Positions 21,640 to 32,652 are shown, numbered from the stretch's first letter. The stretch: 64,000 nt of DNA from Klebsiella pneumoniae (GCF_000742135.1 NZ_KN046818.1:2152600-2216599), one strand, 5' to 3'. The notes: generated by a model from the letters alone, not told the origin. Translations and numbers: made by a program.

Positions 21640-22326
21640 ATGATTGATAAAAGCGTATCGACGCTGAGCGAGGCCATCGCCGGGATCCACGATGGGGCGA
21701 CTATTATGATCGGCGGCTTTGGCCCCGCCGGCCAGCCGACCTTTCTGATTGACGCCCTGATTGACCAGGGCGCTCGCGACCTGACCATCATAAATAACAA
21801 CGCCGGCAACGGGGAAGTGGGTCTCGCCGCGCTGCTCAAGGCGGGCCGGGTGAGCAAAATGATCTGCTCCTTTCCGCGCCAGGTGGATTCGCAGATTTTC
21901 GATGATCTCTACCGTCGCGGCAAAGTGGAGCTGGAGCTGGTGCCGCAGGGCAACCTCGCGGCGCGGATCCAGGCGGCCGGCGCCGGGCTGGGGGCGGTGT
22001 TTACCCCCACCGGCTACGGCACGCCGCTGGCGGAAGGCAAGGAGACACGGGAAATCGACGGTCGCCACTACGTGCTGGAGTACCCGATCAAAGCCGATTT
22101 CGCGCTGATTAAAGCCCACCAGGGCGACCGCTGGGGCAACCTGGTCTATCGCAAGGCGGCGCGCAACTTTGGCCCGATCATGGCGACAGCGGCGAAAACC
22201 ACCATCGTAGAGGTCTCGCAGCTGGTGGCGCTGGGCGACCTCGACCCGGAAAACATCATCACCCCCGGCATTTTCGTCCAGCGCGTCTTCTCGCTGGAAA
22301 ACCTGACTGCCGCACAACGCGCCTGA
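21640..22326 (+). CDS. pcaI: 3-Oxoadipate CoA-transferase subunit alpha
   Basis: Alpha subunit of the class I CoA-transferase that moves CoA from succinyl-CoA to beta-ketoadipate. 228 residues from MIDKSVSTLSEAIAGI; the CTGGAGCGA ribosome-binding region supports this start over an earlier in-frame ATG at 21589. It has the glycine-rich GGFGPAGQPT motif and the NNNAGNGEVGLA region. First gene of pcaIJFBDC, with 10 bases to pcaJ. Confidence 0.94.
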   Translation: MIDKSVSTLSEAIAGIHDGATIMIGGFGPAGQPTFLIDALIDQGARDLTIINNNAGNGEVGLAALLKAGRVSKMICSFPRQVDSQIFDDLYRRGKVELELVPQGNLAARIQAAGAGLGAVFTPTGYGTPLAEGKETREIDGRHYVLEYPIKADFALIKAHQGDRWGNLVYRKAARNFGPIMATAAKTTIVEVSQLVALGDLDPENIITPGIFVQRVFSLENLTAAQRA

Positions 22327-22336
22327 GGAGCCCGAC

Positions 22337-22993
22337 ATGCAAAAACTGACCCGTGACGAAATGGCCCAGCGCGTGGCCCGCGATATTCCCGAAGGCGCTT
22401 ACGTCAACCTCGGCATCGGCCTGCCGACCCGCATCGCCAATTACCTGCCCGCTGACAAAGAGGTGTTCCTGCACAGCGAAAACGGCCTGCTGGGGATGGG
22501 GCCGAAACCGCAGCCCGGGGAAGAAGATCCCGAGCTGATCAATGCCGGTAAAGAGTATGTCACCCTCCTGCAGGGCGGCTGCTATTTCCACCACGGCGAC
22601 TCCTTCGCCATGATGCGCGGCGGTCATCTCGATATCTGCGTGCTGGGGGCCTATCAGGTCTCCGCCAGCGGCGACCTCGCCAACTGGAGCACCGGTGCGC
22701 CGGATGCGATCCCGGCCGTTGGCGGGGCGATGGATCTGGCCATCGGCGCCCGCCAGGTGTTTGTGATGATGGACCACCTGACCCGTGACGGCGAGTGCAA
22801 GCTGGTGGCGCAGTGCAGCTACCCGCTGACCGGCGTCGGCTGCGTCAGCCGGATCTATACCGACCTGGCGGTGATCGACATCACCGACCGCGGCCCGGTG
22901 GTGCGGGAAATCTTTAACGGCCTCTCTTTTGAAGAGCTGCAGCGCATCACTCCGGTGGCGCTGACCTTTCAACAACTGGCGGAAAGCGCGTAA
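22337..22993 (+). CDS. pcaJ: 3-Oxoadipate CoA-transferase subunit beta
   Basis: 218-residue beta subunit carrying the catalytic glutamate in HSENGLLGMGP, followed by the conserved GGCYFHHGDSFAMMRGGH and GAMDLAIGARQVFVMMDH stretches. It forms the alpha2beta2 transferase with PcaI. GAGGAG ribosome-binding site 10 bases before the ATG. Confidence 0.95.
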   Translation: MQKLTRDEMAQRVARDIPEGAYVNLGIGLPTRIANYLPADKEVFLHSENGLLGMGPKPQPGEEDPELINAGKEYVTLLQGGCYFHHGDSFAMMRGGHLDICVLGAYQVSASGDLANWSTGAPDAIPAVGGAMDLAIGARQVFVMMDHLTRDGECKLVAQCSYPLTGVGCVSRIYTDLAVIDITDRGPVVREIFNGLSFEELQRITPVALTFQQLAESA

Positions 22994-23000
22994 GGAACCT

Positions 23001-24206
23001 ATGATGAATCAGGCATTTATCTGTGATGCGGTGCGTACACCCTTTGGCCGTTTCGGCGGTGCCCTGGCGACGATGCGCGCTGACGACCTGGCGGCGCTGC
23101 CGCTGAAAGCGCTGCTGGCGCGGAACCCGGGACTGGATCCCTCGCACATTGACGATGTGATCTTTGGCTGCGCCAACCAGGCCGGGGAAGATAACCGCAA
23201 CGTGGCGCGGATGGCGCTGCTGCTGGCCGGCCTGCCGGAGAGCGTGCCCGGGAGCACCATCAACCGCCTGTGCGGTTCCAGCCTTGACGCGATCGGCGTT
23301 GCAGCGCGGGCGATTAAAAGCGGGGAGACGCAGCTGATGATCGCCGGCGGGGTGGAGAGCATGTCCCGCGCGCCGTTTGTGATGGGGAAAGCGGAGAGCG
23401 CCTTTAGCCGCAGCATGCAGATGGAGGATACCACCATCGGCTGGCGCTTTATTAACCCGCAGATGAAAGCCCTGTACGGCGTGCATTCCATGCCGGAGAC
23501 GGCGGAAAACGTCGCCGATGAGTTTGCCATCTCCCGTGCCGATCAGGACGCGTTCGCCTTACGCAGTCAGTTGCGTACCGCCGCGGCGCAAGAGGCGGGG
23601 CGTTTCGCCGATGAGCTGATCGCCGTCCAGGTGCCGCAGCGCAAAGGCGAGCCGCTGCTGTTTAGCCGCGATGAGCACCCGCGTAGCACCTCGCTGGAGG
23701 CGCTGGCTAAACTGCGCGGCGTGGTGCGCGCCGACGGCAGCGTTACCGCCGGTAACGCCTCCGGGGTTAACGACGGCGCCTGCGCGCTGCTGCTGGCCAG
23801 CGAGACGGCGCTGTCGGCCAACGATCTTCAGCCGCTGGCCCGGGTGGTCGGCGTGGCGACGGCGGGCGTGGCGCCGCGGATCATGGGCTTTGGTCCGGCG
23901 CCGGCGGTGCGCAAGGTGCTGGCGCAGACCGGCCTGACATTAGGCCAGATGGATGTCATTGAGCTGAATGAAGCCTTCGCCGCGCAGGCGCTGGCGGTGA
24001 CCCGTGATTTGGGCTTACCGGACGATGCCGCCCACGTGAACCCTAACGGCGGGGCGATTGCGCTGGGCCACCCGCTCGGCGCCTCCGGCGGCCGGCTGGC
24101 GATGACCGCGGCTTATCAGCTGAAACGGACCGGCGGCCGCTACGCCCTGTGCACCATGTGCATCGGCGTCGGACAGGGGATCGCCCTGATTATTGAACGC
24201 GTTTAA
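23001..24206 (+). CDS. pcaF: Beta-ketoadipyl-CoA thiolase
   Basis: Thiolase that splits beta-ketoadipyl-CoA into succinyl-CoA and acetyl-CoA, the last step of the pathway. Up to 401 residues; the second of two adjacent ATGs (23004) is equally likely as start. The nucleophile is Cys91 in [13 protein letters not shown]. The [19 protein letters not shown] signature and the second cysteine in [10 protein letters not shown] are intact. Confidence 0.95.
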   Translation: MMNQAFICDAVRTPFGRFGGALATMRADDLAALPLKALLARNPGLDPSHIDDVIFGCANQAGEDNRNVARMALLLAGLPESVPGSTINRLCGSSLDAIGVAARAIKSGETQLMIAGGVESMSRAPFVMGKAESAFSRSMQMEDTTIGWRFINPQMKALYGVHSMPETAENVADEFAISRADQDAFALRSQLRTAAAQEAGRFADELIAVQVPQRKGEPLLFSRDEHPRSTSLEALAKLRGVVRADGSVTAGNASGVNDGACALLLASETALSANDLQPLARVVGVATAGVAPRIMGFGPAPAVRKVLAQTGLTLGQMDVIELNEAFAAQALAVTRDLGLPDDAAHVNPNGGAIALGHPLGASGGRLAMTAAYQLKRTGGRYALCTMCIGVGQGIALIIERV

Positions 24207-24215
24207 GGAGCCAGA

Positions 24216-25568
24216 ATGAGTTTGTTGACCCCGATGCTGCGCAGCAGTCCGCTAACCGACTGGTTCAGCGACGCGCAGCGGGTGCAGGGCATGCTGGATT
24301 TTGAAGCGGCGCTGGCGCAAGCGCAGGCCGCCTGCGGGATGGTGCCGCCGGAAGCGGTCGGGCCAATTGTGGCGGCCTGCCGCCACGAGGCCATCGATTT
24401 TGCCGCGCTGGGCGAGGCGGCGGTGGGAGCCGGTAATCTGGCCATCCCGCTGGTGAAACAGCTGACGGCCCAGGTAAAAGCGCGAGATCCCGAGGCTGCG
24501 CGCTACGTTCACTGGGGCGCTACCAGCCAGGACGCCATCGACACCGGACTGGTGCTCCAGCTGCGCGGGGCGCTGGATGCCGCTGAGACTCTGCTTGAGC
24601 AGCTGTTGGCGGCCCTGGCACTCCAGGCGGATCGTTATCGCGATACCGTGATGCCGGGACGGACCTGGATGCAGCACGCGCTGCCGGTGACATTTGGCCT
24701 GAAGCTGGCGGGCACCCTCGACGCGCTCCTGCGCTGGCAGCAGCGGCTGCGCGAGATGCGTCCGCGGCTGCTGGCGCTGCAGTTCGGCGGCGCCGCGGGC
24801 ACTCTGGACGCGCTAAAAGAGAAAGGGCCGGCGGTTGGCCTGGCGCTGGCGCAGATCCTCGGTCTGTCGCTGCCGGATACTCCGTGGCACAGCCAGCGCG
24901 ATCGGCTGCTGGAGGCGGGCGCCTGGTTTGCCGGCGTCTGCGGCACGCTGGGGAAATTCGCTAACGACTTTTCCCTGCTGATGCAGACCGAAGTGGCTGA
25001 GGTGGGCGAGCCGGTGGCGGAAGGTCGCGGCGGTTCGTCGACGATGCCGCATAAGCGCAATCCGGTGGCCTGCGCGGCGATCCTGACCGCCGCCCAGCGT
25101 ACGCCGGGGCTGATGGCGACGCTCTACGCCAGCCAACTCCAGCAGCATGAGCGGGCGCTGGGCGGCTGGCAGGCGGAGTGGGAGACCCTGCCGGAGCTAA
25201 TTACCCTGGTGGGCGGGGCGTTGGCGCAAAGCGAGGCGCTGGTGCGCGACATGCAGGTTTTCCCGCAGAAAATGCGCGCCGATCTCGATATCACCCATGG
25301 GCTGATTATGGCTGAGGCGGTGACTCTGGCGCTGGCGGAATTCATTGGCAAAGCCGAGGCGCATCATCACATCGAAGCGCTGTGCCGCCAGGCGCTGGAC
25401 CGTCACTGCCCGCTGGTCGATCTGCTCGCGGCTGACCCACAGGTCAGTCAGTATCTCTCTCGTGAACGCTTAACCACGCTGCTGGACCCGGCAACGGCGA
25501 CCGGCAGCGCCGAACGCTTTGTGCGCCAGGTGCTGGCGCGTTATCAGGAGCAACGTGATGAATCTTGA
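24216..25568 (+). CDS. pcaB: 3-Carboxy-cis,cis-muconate cycloisomerase
   Basis: Fumarase/aspartase-superfamily enzyme of 450 residues that lactonises 3-carboxymuconate to 4-carboxymuconolactone. The superfamily signature GGSSTMPHKRNP is at about residues 272-283; HWGATSQDAIDTGLVLQ and TVMPGRTWMQHALP are the other conserved blocks. TAAGGAG ribosome-binding site. Its end overlaps the start of pcaD by 11 bases, indicating coupling. Confidence 0.95.
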   Translation: MSLLTPMLRSSPLTDWFSDAQRVQGMLDFEAALAQAQAACGMVPPEAVGPIVAACRHEAIDFAALGEAAVGAGNLAIPLVKQLTAQVKARDPEAARYVHWGATSQDAIDTGLVLQLRGALDAAETLLEQLLAALALQADRYRDTVMPGRTWMQHALPVTFGLKLAGTLDALLRWQQRLREMRPRLLALQFGGAAGTLDALKEKGPAVGLALAQILGLSLPDTPWHSQRDRLLEAGAWFAGVCGTLGKFANDFSLLMQTEVAEVGEPVAEGRGGSSTMPHKRNPVACAAILTAAQRTPGLMATLYASQLQQHERALGGWQAEWETLPELITLVGGALAQSEALVRDMQVFPQKMRADLDITHGLIMAEAVTLALAEFIGKAEAHHHIEALCRQALDRHCPLVDLLAADPQVSQYLSRERLTTLLDPATATGSAERFVRQVLARYQEQRDES

Positions 25569-26322
25569 TTATCAACTCGACGGGCCGGATGGCGCGCCGG
25601 TTATCGTCCTCTCCAATTCGCTGGGCACCACCCGGGCGATGTGGCAGCCGCAGATCGAGGCGTTAACCGCCCATTTCCGGGTGCTGCGCTACGACACGCA
25701 CGGCCACGGTAAAACGACGAAAAATGGCAAAGTGACCCTCGCCCAGTTGGGTGAGGATGTGATTGCGCTGCTCGATCACCTGAATATCGACCGCGCCTGG
25801 TTCTGCGGGATCTCGATGGGCGGTTTGACCGGCCTGTGGCTGGGACGCTTTGCGCCGGAGCGTTTTCATGGTCTGGCGGTCGCCAACACCGCGGCGCGCA
25901 TTGGCGATCAGGCCAGCTGGCTGTCGCGGGCGCGGGCCGTACGTCAGGAGGGGATGGCGGTGGTGGCCGCCGGAGCGGCAGACCGCTGGTTCACCCACGC
26001 GTTTCGCCAGAAGGCGCCGGAGGTGGTCGAGGCGCTTTGTCACCAGCTGACCCATACCGATGCTGAAGGCTATGCCGCCTGCTGTGAGGCGCTGGCCGCC
26101 GCCGACCTGCGGGGCGAAGTGGGGCAGATCCCGCTGCCGACGCTAATCATCGCCGGGGAAAGTGACCCTGTCACCACGGTCGGTGACGCTCATTTCCTGC
26201 AGCAGCAGATCCCCGCCTCCGAGGTGGTGGTTCTGGCGGCATCGCATCTGTCTAACATTGAGGCGCCGAAAAGCTTTACTTCGGCGCTGCTGAGCTTTTT
26301 CCAGGGGGAACGCCATGGATGA
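25558..26322 (+). CDS. pcaD: 3-Oxoadipate enol-lactonase
   Basis: Alpha/beta hydrolase that opens beta-ketoadipate enol-lactone. 254 residues from MNLDYQLDGPDGAPV; this ATG lies inside the end of pcaB and is preceded by CAGGAG. The nucleophile is Ser86 in CGISMGGLTG, with Asp in GESDPVT and His in AASHLSNIE. Confidence 0.94.
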   Translation: MNLDYQLDGPDGAPVIVLSNSLGTTRAMWQPQIEALTAHFRVLRYDTHGHGKTTKNGKVTLAQLGEDVIALLDHLNIDRAWFCGISMGGLTGLWLGRFAPERFHGLAVANTAARIGDQASWLSRARAVRQEGMAVVAAGAADRWFTHAFRQKAPEVVEALCHQLTHTDAEGYAACCEALAAADLRGEVGQIPLPTLIIAGESDPVTTVGDAHFLQQQIPASEVVVLAASHLSNIEAPKSFTSALLSFFQGERHG

Positions 26323-26704
26323 TAAACAGCGCTATCAGGACGGGATGGCGGTACGGCGCAAAGTATTGGGCGACGCCCACGTCGACCGGACGCTGCAGCA
26401 TCTGACGCCGTTGAATGATGAGTTTCAGGACTTTATTACCCGCTATGCCTGGGGCGAGACCTGGACGCGTCCGGGGCTCGATCACCATACCCGCAGCATG
26501 ATCACTATTGCCATGCTGATCGCTCTCAATCGCGAGGCGGAGCTGAAGATGCATCTGCGCGCGTCGTTTAACAACGGGGTGACCCGCGATGAGCTGAAAG
26601 AGCTGATCATGCACTCTGCGCTGTACTGCGGGCTGCCGGCGGCCAATGCCACGATGCATCTGGCGCAGCAGGTGTTTGACGACATCGACGCCGCGCAGGG
26701 TTGA
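26315..26704 (+). CDS. pcaC: 4-Carboxymuconolactone decarboxylase
   Basis: 129-residue CMD-family enzyme that decarboxylates 4-carboxymuconolactone to the enol-lactone. Conserved: WGETWTRPGLDHHTRSMI, the HLRASFNNGVTRDEL helix, and the Cys/His-containing MHSALYCGLPAANA. Overlaps pcaD by eight bases; last gene of the operon. Here pcaC and pcaD are separate genes, not fused as in some bacteria. Confidence 0.95.
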   Translation: MDDKQRYQDGMAVRRKVLGDAHVDRTLQHLTPLNDEFQDFITRYAWGETWTRPGLDHHTRSMITIAMLIALNREAELKMHLRASFNNGVTRDELKELIMHSALYCGLPAANATMHLAQQVFDDIDAAQG

Positions 26705-26740
26705 GTCGTCGTCCGAGTCGGATTGCCCGGCAGTCGTTGT

Positions 26741-27005
26741 AGGCCGGGTAAGGCGCGGCCGCCACCCGGCGAAATGGCGGGTATGGCGCCGATAGATTGC
26801 CCTCCGGCGCAGCGCTTGCCGGGCCTGGGAAGCAAAGATCGCCTGTAGACCCCGTAGGCCGGGTAAGGCGCAGCCGCCACCCGGCGAAATGGCGGGTACG
26901 GCGCCGATAGATTGCCCTCCGACGCAGCGCTTGCCGGGCCTGGGAAGCGAAGATCGCCTGTAGACCCCGAAGGCCGGGTAAGGCGTAGCCGCCACCCGGC
27001 GAAAT
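26741..27005. repeat. REP-type tandem array with 115-bp period
   Basis: Two full copies and the first 35 bases of a third (starts at 26741, 26856 and 26971, a constant 115-base step). Each begins with the REP-like palindrome AGGCCGGGTAAGGCG...CCACCCGGCGAAAT and continues with a nearly identical spacer, with only a few substitutions between the two copies. This is a BIME-type arrangement at the 3' end of the pca operon, and may stabilise or terminate its mRNA. Confidence 0.88.
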
Positions 27006-27408
27006 AAAGGCACAACCGGAAATGTCCCTGTTCGCACTATGTTTGGCAGGGCCACAACGTTTGGCAGGGCTACAACTTCTATGTTAATTCCGGGCAGATT
27101 GCGCTCCCGGTTGATCTTCTGCGTTATGTCTCGTATGGCGCAGGGAGCGCACAGGGGGCGGCCAGTCGCCGCCGCCCCCTGTACCCCCGGGCTCCGGCCA
27201 GCAAAATCGCCACTGCGTGGTACCTTCGACTTATCCCTGCAGGCTGCGGGTCGGGCCGAGGCAGCGTCCCTGCAAAACACGGCCCTCAGCCCGCATCCAT
27301 GCGGGCTGCCCCGGCCTTCCGGGAACGTCTCAGCGATTTTGAGGCCGCCAGCACCGGCAGTTTCAGTCGCGCAAGTGGGTAAATGAGTGACAGGCCGCAC
27401 GAACCCCT
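27006..27408. other. Gene-free, hairpin-rich segment between REP elements
   Basis: About 400 bases with no gene I trust. It holds an 18-base tandem duplication GTTTGGCAGGGCYACAAC (27041-27058 and 27059-27076), a perfect 12-base stem ACAGGGGGCGGC / GCCGCCCCCTGT around an 8-base loop (27151-27182), and an 8-base stem AGCCCGCA / TGCGGGCT with a TCCA loop (27288-27307). A reading frame of 115 codons on the plus strand (27039-27386) has no convincing ribosome-binding site and low-complexity Pro/Ala/Arg composition, so I treat it as non-coding. Confidence 0.5.
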
Positions 27409-27441
27409 GGCCGGGTAAGGCGCAGCCGCCACCCGGCGGAA
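27409..27441. repeat. Single REP-like element
   Basis: GGCCGGGTAAGGCGCAGCCG followed by CCACCCGGCGGAAAT, the same palindromic head as the 115-bp array, just past the 3' end of the MscS-type channel gene. Confidence 0.8.
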
Positions 27442-27459
27442 ATGCCGCTACGTTAACCC

Positions 27460-29076
27460 TTATTTCTCAGGCTCCTGCGGCGCGACGGCCGGGGCGGCGT
27501 ACCAGGCTTCCTGCGGTACCACTACCGCCGCCTTTGGCTGCATCACACAGTTCGGCGACATAATCTGCACGCCGAATTCGTTAAACACATCAATAATGCT
27601 GCTATGCAATGCGTTGCGGCCATCCGGCAGCTTGGTTGTGGGGAGTAAGCGCACCTGCAGCTCATACGAGGTATACCAGTCGAGCAATCCCAGCTTACGC
27701 ACCACCGGGGCAATTTGCTGATCGATCCCCGGGGTGCGTCTCGCCGCCAGCTCCAGCAGCGCATGGACCTGACGCCACGGCGTATCGTAGCCGATGGTGA
27801 CGCTGGTGGTGAGGTTGACTCCACCGTCGGCGCTTTCGGCGCTGAGATTAATAATTTTCCCGCTCACCACCACCGCGTTCGGGACGGTAACGATGTAATT
27901 TTCGCGGGTGAGAATTTTGGTCGCCAGCACGCCAATCTCGCTGACCTGACCCTCATTATCGGCGAGGCGGATCCAGTCGCCTTTGCGCAGCGCCCGAGAG
28001 TAGATCAGCACCAGGCCGCTCATCGCATGGGTCATCACTCCGGTTGACCCGAGGGTCAGCATCAGGCCGAAGAACACGCTAATGCCTTTGAAGGCGAGAG
28101 AGTTGGCGCCGGGAAGGAACGGGTAGGCGGCGGAGAGGGCAAACAACCAGATGACCACCGAGATAAGCCGACGGGTGGCGCTAACGGTCTCCGGATGAAT
28201 GCCGGGAACCTGAATGCGGCCGGCGGCGACCTGGTCGAGAACCACCTTCACCAGGCGAATGATAAGCCAGGTGAGAAGGAAAATAAGCACCACGATCATC
28301 AGCCCCGGCAGGGAGGCGACAATCGACAGAGAGAGGTCGCGGATCACCCCCAGCGACCAGTCGCCCAGCGATTCGCTCCACACCCGCGTCCAGGGAAACA
28401 GGCTGAAGGCCCAGCTCAGCCAGAGATAACAGGCCAGCATGCCGAGAAGGATGACCAGCACAGCATAGAGTCGAACTTCAATATTGCCGAGATAGCGCCG
28501 CCAGTGCTGCGGTATGGCGCTACGTTTTTCGAGGATCCGCAGCAGGAAAAAACGTCGCACCCGCCGCCAGGCGCGGAAGGCGCCGTAGTAAAACAGCGCC
28601 AGCAGCAGCGCCCCGGCCAGGGCTTTACCGGCGGAGATGAACAGATAGCGGTTGTTGAACTGCTCCTGGAGGCTGGTGCGCTGGGCTTCCATACGCGCCA
28701 GCACCCGCTGGGCTGCCTGGTCGAGGGTTAAATCATCGCCCTCGTCGAGATCCGCCTGGCTCAGCAGCAGCACCGGTTTGCCGTTCATCAGAAACAGTCT
28801 GCTTGGCTGACCATAGCGGATAACCGGCACGACCCGCAGCGGCTGGCGAATATCATCTTCGGTGAAGGCGCGCAGGGCGCTGCGGGTGCGCAAAACGCGC
28901 TCTTCGGGCGTGGTCTGGCCAAAGGTGGCCTGCAACATGACGACAGGTTGGTGGAAAATCGTGACCGTGCGTGCCTGCTCGCGCGCGGTTGGCTGCTGTC
29001 GCGGTTCGGCGGCCAGCGCCGGCTGGAGCACCAGCAGCGCCAGCGCCCAGAGGATAACGATGCTCATCCTGTTCAT
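27460..29076 (-). CDS. MscS-family mechanosensitive channel with N-terminal periplasmic domain
   Basis: 538-residue membrane protein. A signal peptide (to about residue 22, ALAAEP) is followed by a periplasmic region of about 120 residues, then roughly five membrane segments. The pore-lining helix and beta domain of the MscS family are seen around residues 330-430: GISVFFGLMLTLGSTGVMTH, KGDWIRLADNEGQVSEIG and ENYIVTVPNAVVVSGKIINL. It is longer than MscS (about 286 residues) and unlike the very large MscK/MscM. It probably opens under membrane tension. Ribosome-binding site AGGTG before the ATG. Single gene between REP elements and the fumarase terminator. Confidence 0.8.
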   Translation of the reverse strand: MNRMSIVILWALALLVLQPALAAEPRQQPTAREQARTVTIFHQPVVMLQATFGQTTPEERVLRTRSALRAFTEDDIRQPLRVVPVIRYGQPSRLFLMNGKPVLLLSQADLDEGDDLTLDQAAQRVLARMEAQRTSLQEQFNNRYLFISAGKALAGALLLALFYYGAFRAWRRVRRFFLLRILEKRSAIPQHWRRYLGNIEVRLYAVLVILLGMLACYLWLSWAFSLFPWTRVWSESLGDWSLGVIRDLSLSIVASLPGLMIVVLIFLLTWLIIRLVKVVLDQVAAGRIQVPGIHPETVSATRRLISVVIWLFALSAAYPFLPGANSLAFKGISVFFGLMLTLGSTGVMTHAMSGLVLIYSRALRKGDWIRLADNEGQVSEIGVLATKILTRENYIVTVPNAVVVSGKIINLSAESADGGVNLTTSVTIGYDTPWRQVHALLELAARRTPGIDQQIAPVVRKLGLLDWYTSYELQVRLLPTTKLPDGRNALHSSIIDVFNEFGVQIMSPNCVMQPKAAVVVPQEAWYAAPAVAPQEPEK

Positions 29077-29183
29077 TGAGGCACCTGAGATAAGAATTAT
29101 TGTTATTTTTCAGCAAAAAACGGAGGGCTTGTAGTTGAGCATAGCCTGGTGCGAAGTGAATTCAAGCTGGGTAAACGCGGACA

Positions 29184-29213
29184 TAAAAAAGCCGTCGCCC
29201 AAACGGCGACGGC
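29184..29213 (-). terminator. Terminator of the fumarase gene
   Basis: On the minus strand the stem GCCGTCGCC / GGCGACGGC is followed by six T, about 25 bases past the fumarase stop. Confidence 0.9.
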
Positions 29214-29238
29214 CTGATATCAGCGTCAGAGGATAGCG

Positions 29239-30891
<1,653 letters not shown>

Positions 30892-30911
30892 AGTCACTTA
30901 CTCCATAAAGA

Positions 30912-30940
30912 TAAAAACCGCCGGGGTAGTCCCGGCGGTT
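30912..30940 (-). terminator. Hairpin between transporter and fumarase genes
   Basis: Minus-strand stem AACCGCCGGG / CCCGGCGGTT with a short loop followed by T-run (TTTTTAT). It lies in the 48-base gap between the two genes, so it would limit read-through from the transporter into the fumarase. Confidence 0.75.
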
Positions 30941-30945
30941 ATGAA

Positions 30946-32457
30946 TCAGAACATCATGGACATCCACGGATAGCCAATCAGCAGCAGGGCGGCCAGGAAG
31001 ATGGCGCCAAAGATGGTGCCGAGGCGCCAGTAATCTTTGGTCGGCAGGTAGCCGCTGCCGTAGTAGATTGGGCTTGGGCCAGTACCGTACGGGGTGATGA
31101 TCCCCATCACGCCCAGCGAGGTGACCATCAGCAGGACAAACACTTCCATATTCATTCCCGGGATAGTCGAGGCAATGGTCAGCATGGCCGGCAGCAGCGC
31201 GGTGGTGTGCGCGGTAGTGCTGGCAAACAGATAGTGCAGCAGGTAGAACGCCAGCAGCAGGACGATGGTCGCCATCCCCGGGGAGATGCCGCTCATCAGC
31301 GCGCCGCCCTCTTTACCCAGCCAGGCGATAAAGCCGGTGGAGGAGAGGCCGTCGGCCAGTGCCACCAGGGTGGCGAACCAGACAAAGGTGTTCCATGCCG
31401 CTTTGTTGTTGGTGATATCGCTCCAGGAGAGCACGCCGGTCCACAGCATCAGCACGATAACCAGCAGGGCAGCCAGCGCCGGTTCGATCCAGTCGGCGGC
31501 GAAGATCCACATCATCAGCGCGAAGCAGACGAAGACCAGCAGCAGAATTTCATTGCGCGACAGTTTGCCCAGTTTTTCCAGTTCACGCGCGGCCCACAGT
31601 GGCACTTCGTTATTGACTTTCACTTCCGGCGGGTAGAACCAGTAGGCCAGCAGCGGCATGGCCAGAATCAGCAGGATACCCAGCGGCAGGAAGGCGATGA
31701 ACCAGGTGCCCCAGGAGATATTGATGCCAACAATGCTTTTGACCAGCGCCAGGGCCAGCAGGTTCGGGGCCAGAGCCGACAGGAACATCGAGCTGGTAAT
31801 ACAGGCGGCGGTGATCGCTACCCACATCAGATAGGAACCGATTTTACGTGCGCTCGGATCGTTTGGCTTTGAACCGTACAGCGGCGGCAGGTTAGCGATA
31901 ATCGGGTAGATAGTCCCCCCGCTGCGTGCGGTGTTAGACGGCGTAAACGGCGCCAGCAGCAGATCCGCGAAGGTGATGGCGTAGCCGAGCGTCAGGCTGC
32001 GACGGCCAAGATATTTCACCAGAATCAGCGCCAGGCGGCGGCCGAACTGCGTTTTATCGTAGCCGGCGGCGAACATGAACGCGCCGAAGATAAGCCACAC
32101 GGTGGAGTTGCCGAAGCCGCTCACCGCCCACTTAAAGGAGGCGCCAGCCATTTTGAAGCCTGGCGCGGCCATCTGATCCGGGCTGAACAGCAGCCACTGG
32201 CTGCACAGGGCAATAACTACCACGCCGGTGATACCGATAACGGCGCCGGGCAGCGGTTCAAAAATCAACCCGACGATCACCCCGACAAAGATAGCGAAGT
32301 AGTGCCAGGCGTACGGCGGCAGGCCTTCGGGGACCGGGACGAACAATAACAGCACGGCAACGATAATCGGCAGCGCCATCATCAGGAGAGGTTTTTTATT
32401 CGCAGTCGTTGGCTTGACTGCACCGGCAGGCGGTATGGTTGTCTTTTTCTCTTTCAT
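30946..32457 (-). CDS. DASS-family dicarboxylate/anion transporter (CitT/TtdT-like)
   Basis: 503-residue inner-membrane carrier of the divalent anion:sodium symporter family (SLC13), with about 12-14 membrane segments. Family motifs: LAPFTPSNTARSGGTIYPI, the SNT-type substrate loop, and near the C-terminus ITPYGTGPSPIYYGSGYLPT. It resembles the E. coli CitT/TtdT antiporters, which exchange citrate or tartrate for succinate. Next to fumarase and fumarate reductase, the likely substrates are C4-dicarboxylates such as malate, fumarate or tartrate, with succinate leaving. The start MKEKKTTIPPAG is preferred; an in-frame ATG lies 15 bases upstream. Confidence 0.85.
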   Translation of the reverse strand: MKEKKTTIPPAGAVKPTTANKKPLLMMALPIIVAVLLLFVPVPEGLPPYAWHYFAIFVGVIVGLIFEPLPGAVIGITGVVVIALCSQWLLFSPDQMAAPGFKMAGASFKWAVSGFGNSTVWLIFGAFMFAAGYDKTQFGRRLALILVKYLGRRSLTLGYAITFADLLLAPFTPSNTARSGGTIYPIIANLPPLYGSKPNDPSARKIGSYLMWVAITAACITSSMFLSALAPNLLALALVKSIVGINISWGTWFIAFLPLGILLILAMPLLAYWFYPPEVKVNNEVPLWAARELEKLGKLSRNEILLLVFVCFALMMWIFAADWIEPALAALLVIVLMLWTGVLSWSDITNNKAAWNTFVWFATLVALADGLSSTGFIAWLGKEGGALMSGISPGMATIVLLLAFYLLHYLFASTTAHTTALLPAMLTIASTIPGMNMEVFVLLMVTSLGVMGIITPYGTGPSPIYYGSGYLPTKDYWRLGTIFGAIFLAALLLIGYPWMSMMF

Positions 32458-32652
32458 AATGAGTATCTGCAAGTTGTTGAAAATAACGTTTACGCCAGCG
32501 TCTTGCTCAGTGGTTTCTTTAATTACAAAAGTTACTTTAGTTTTTATTTTGCGTTTCTGAGTATCGACAGGGCGCTTATTTAACGCGTTTTATGAGGCGT
32601 CAAATTAAATTTGTTGGTTATTTATATATTGCGCTTTCAATGGCCATTGCAA

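Noticed and set aside
27039-27386. 115-codon frame in the segment after pcaC
   Set aside because: No ribosome-binding site, biased Pro/Ala/Arg composition, and it runs through strong DNA hairpins and a tandem duplication; treated as non-coding.
26276-27400. 374-codon minus-strand frame across pcaC and the REP array
   Set aside because: It reads through the 115-bp repeats, giving repeated peptide stretches, and is antisense to pcaC; a repeat artefact.
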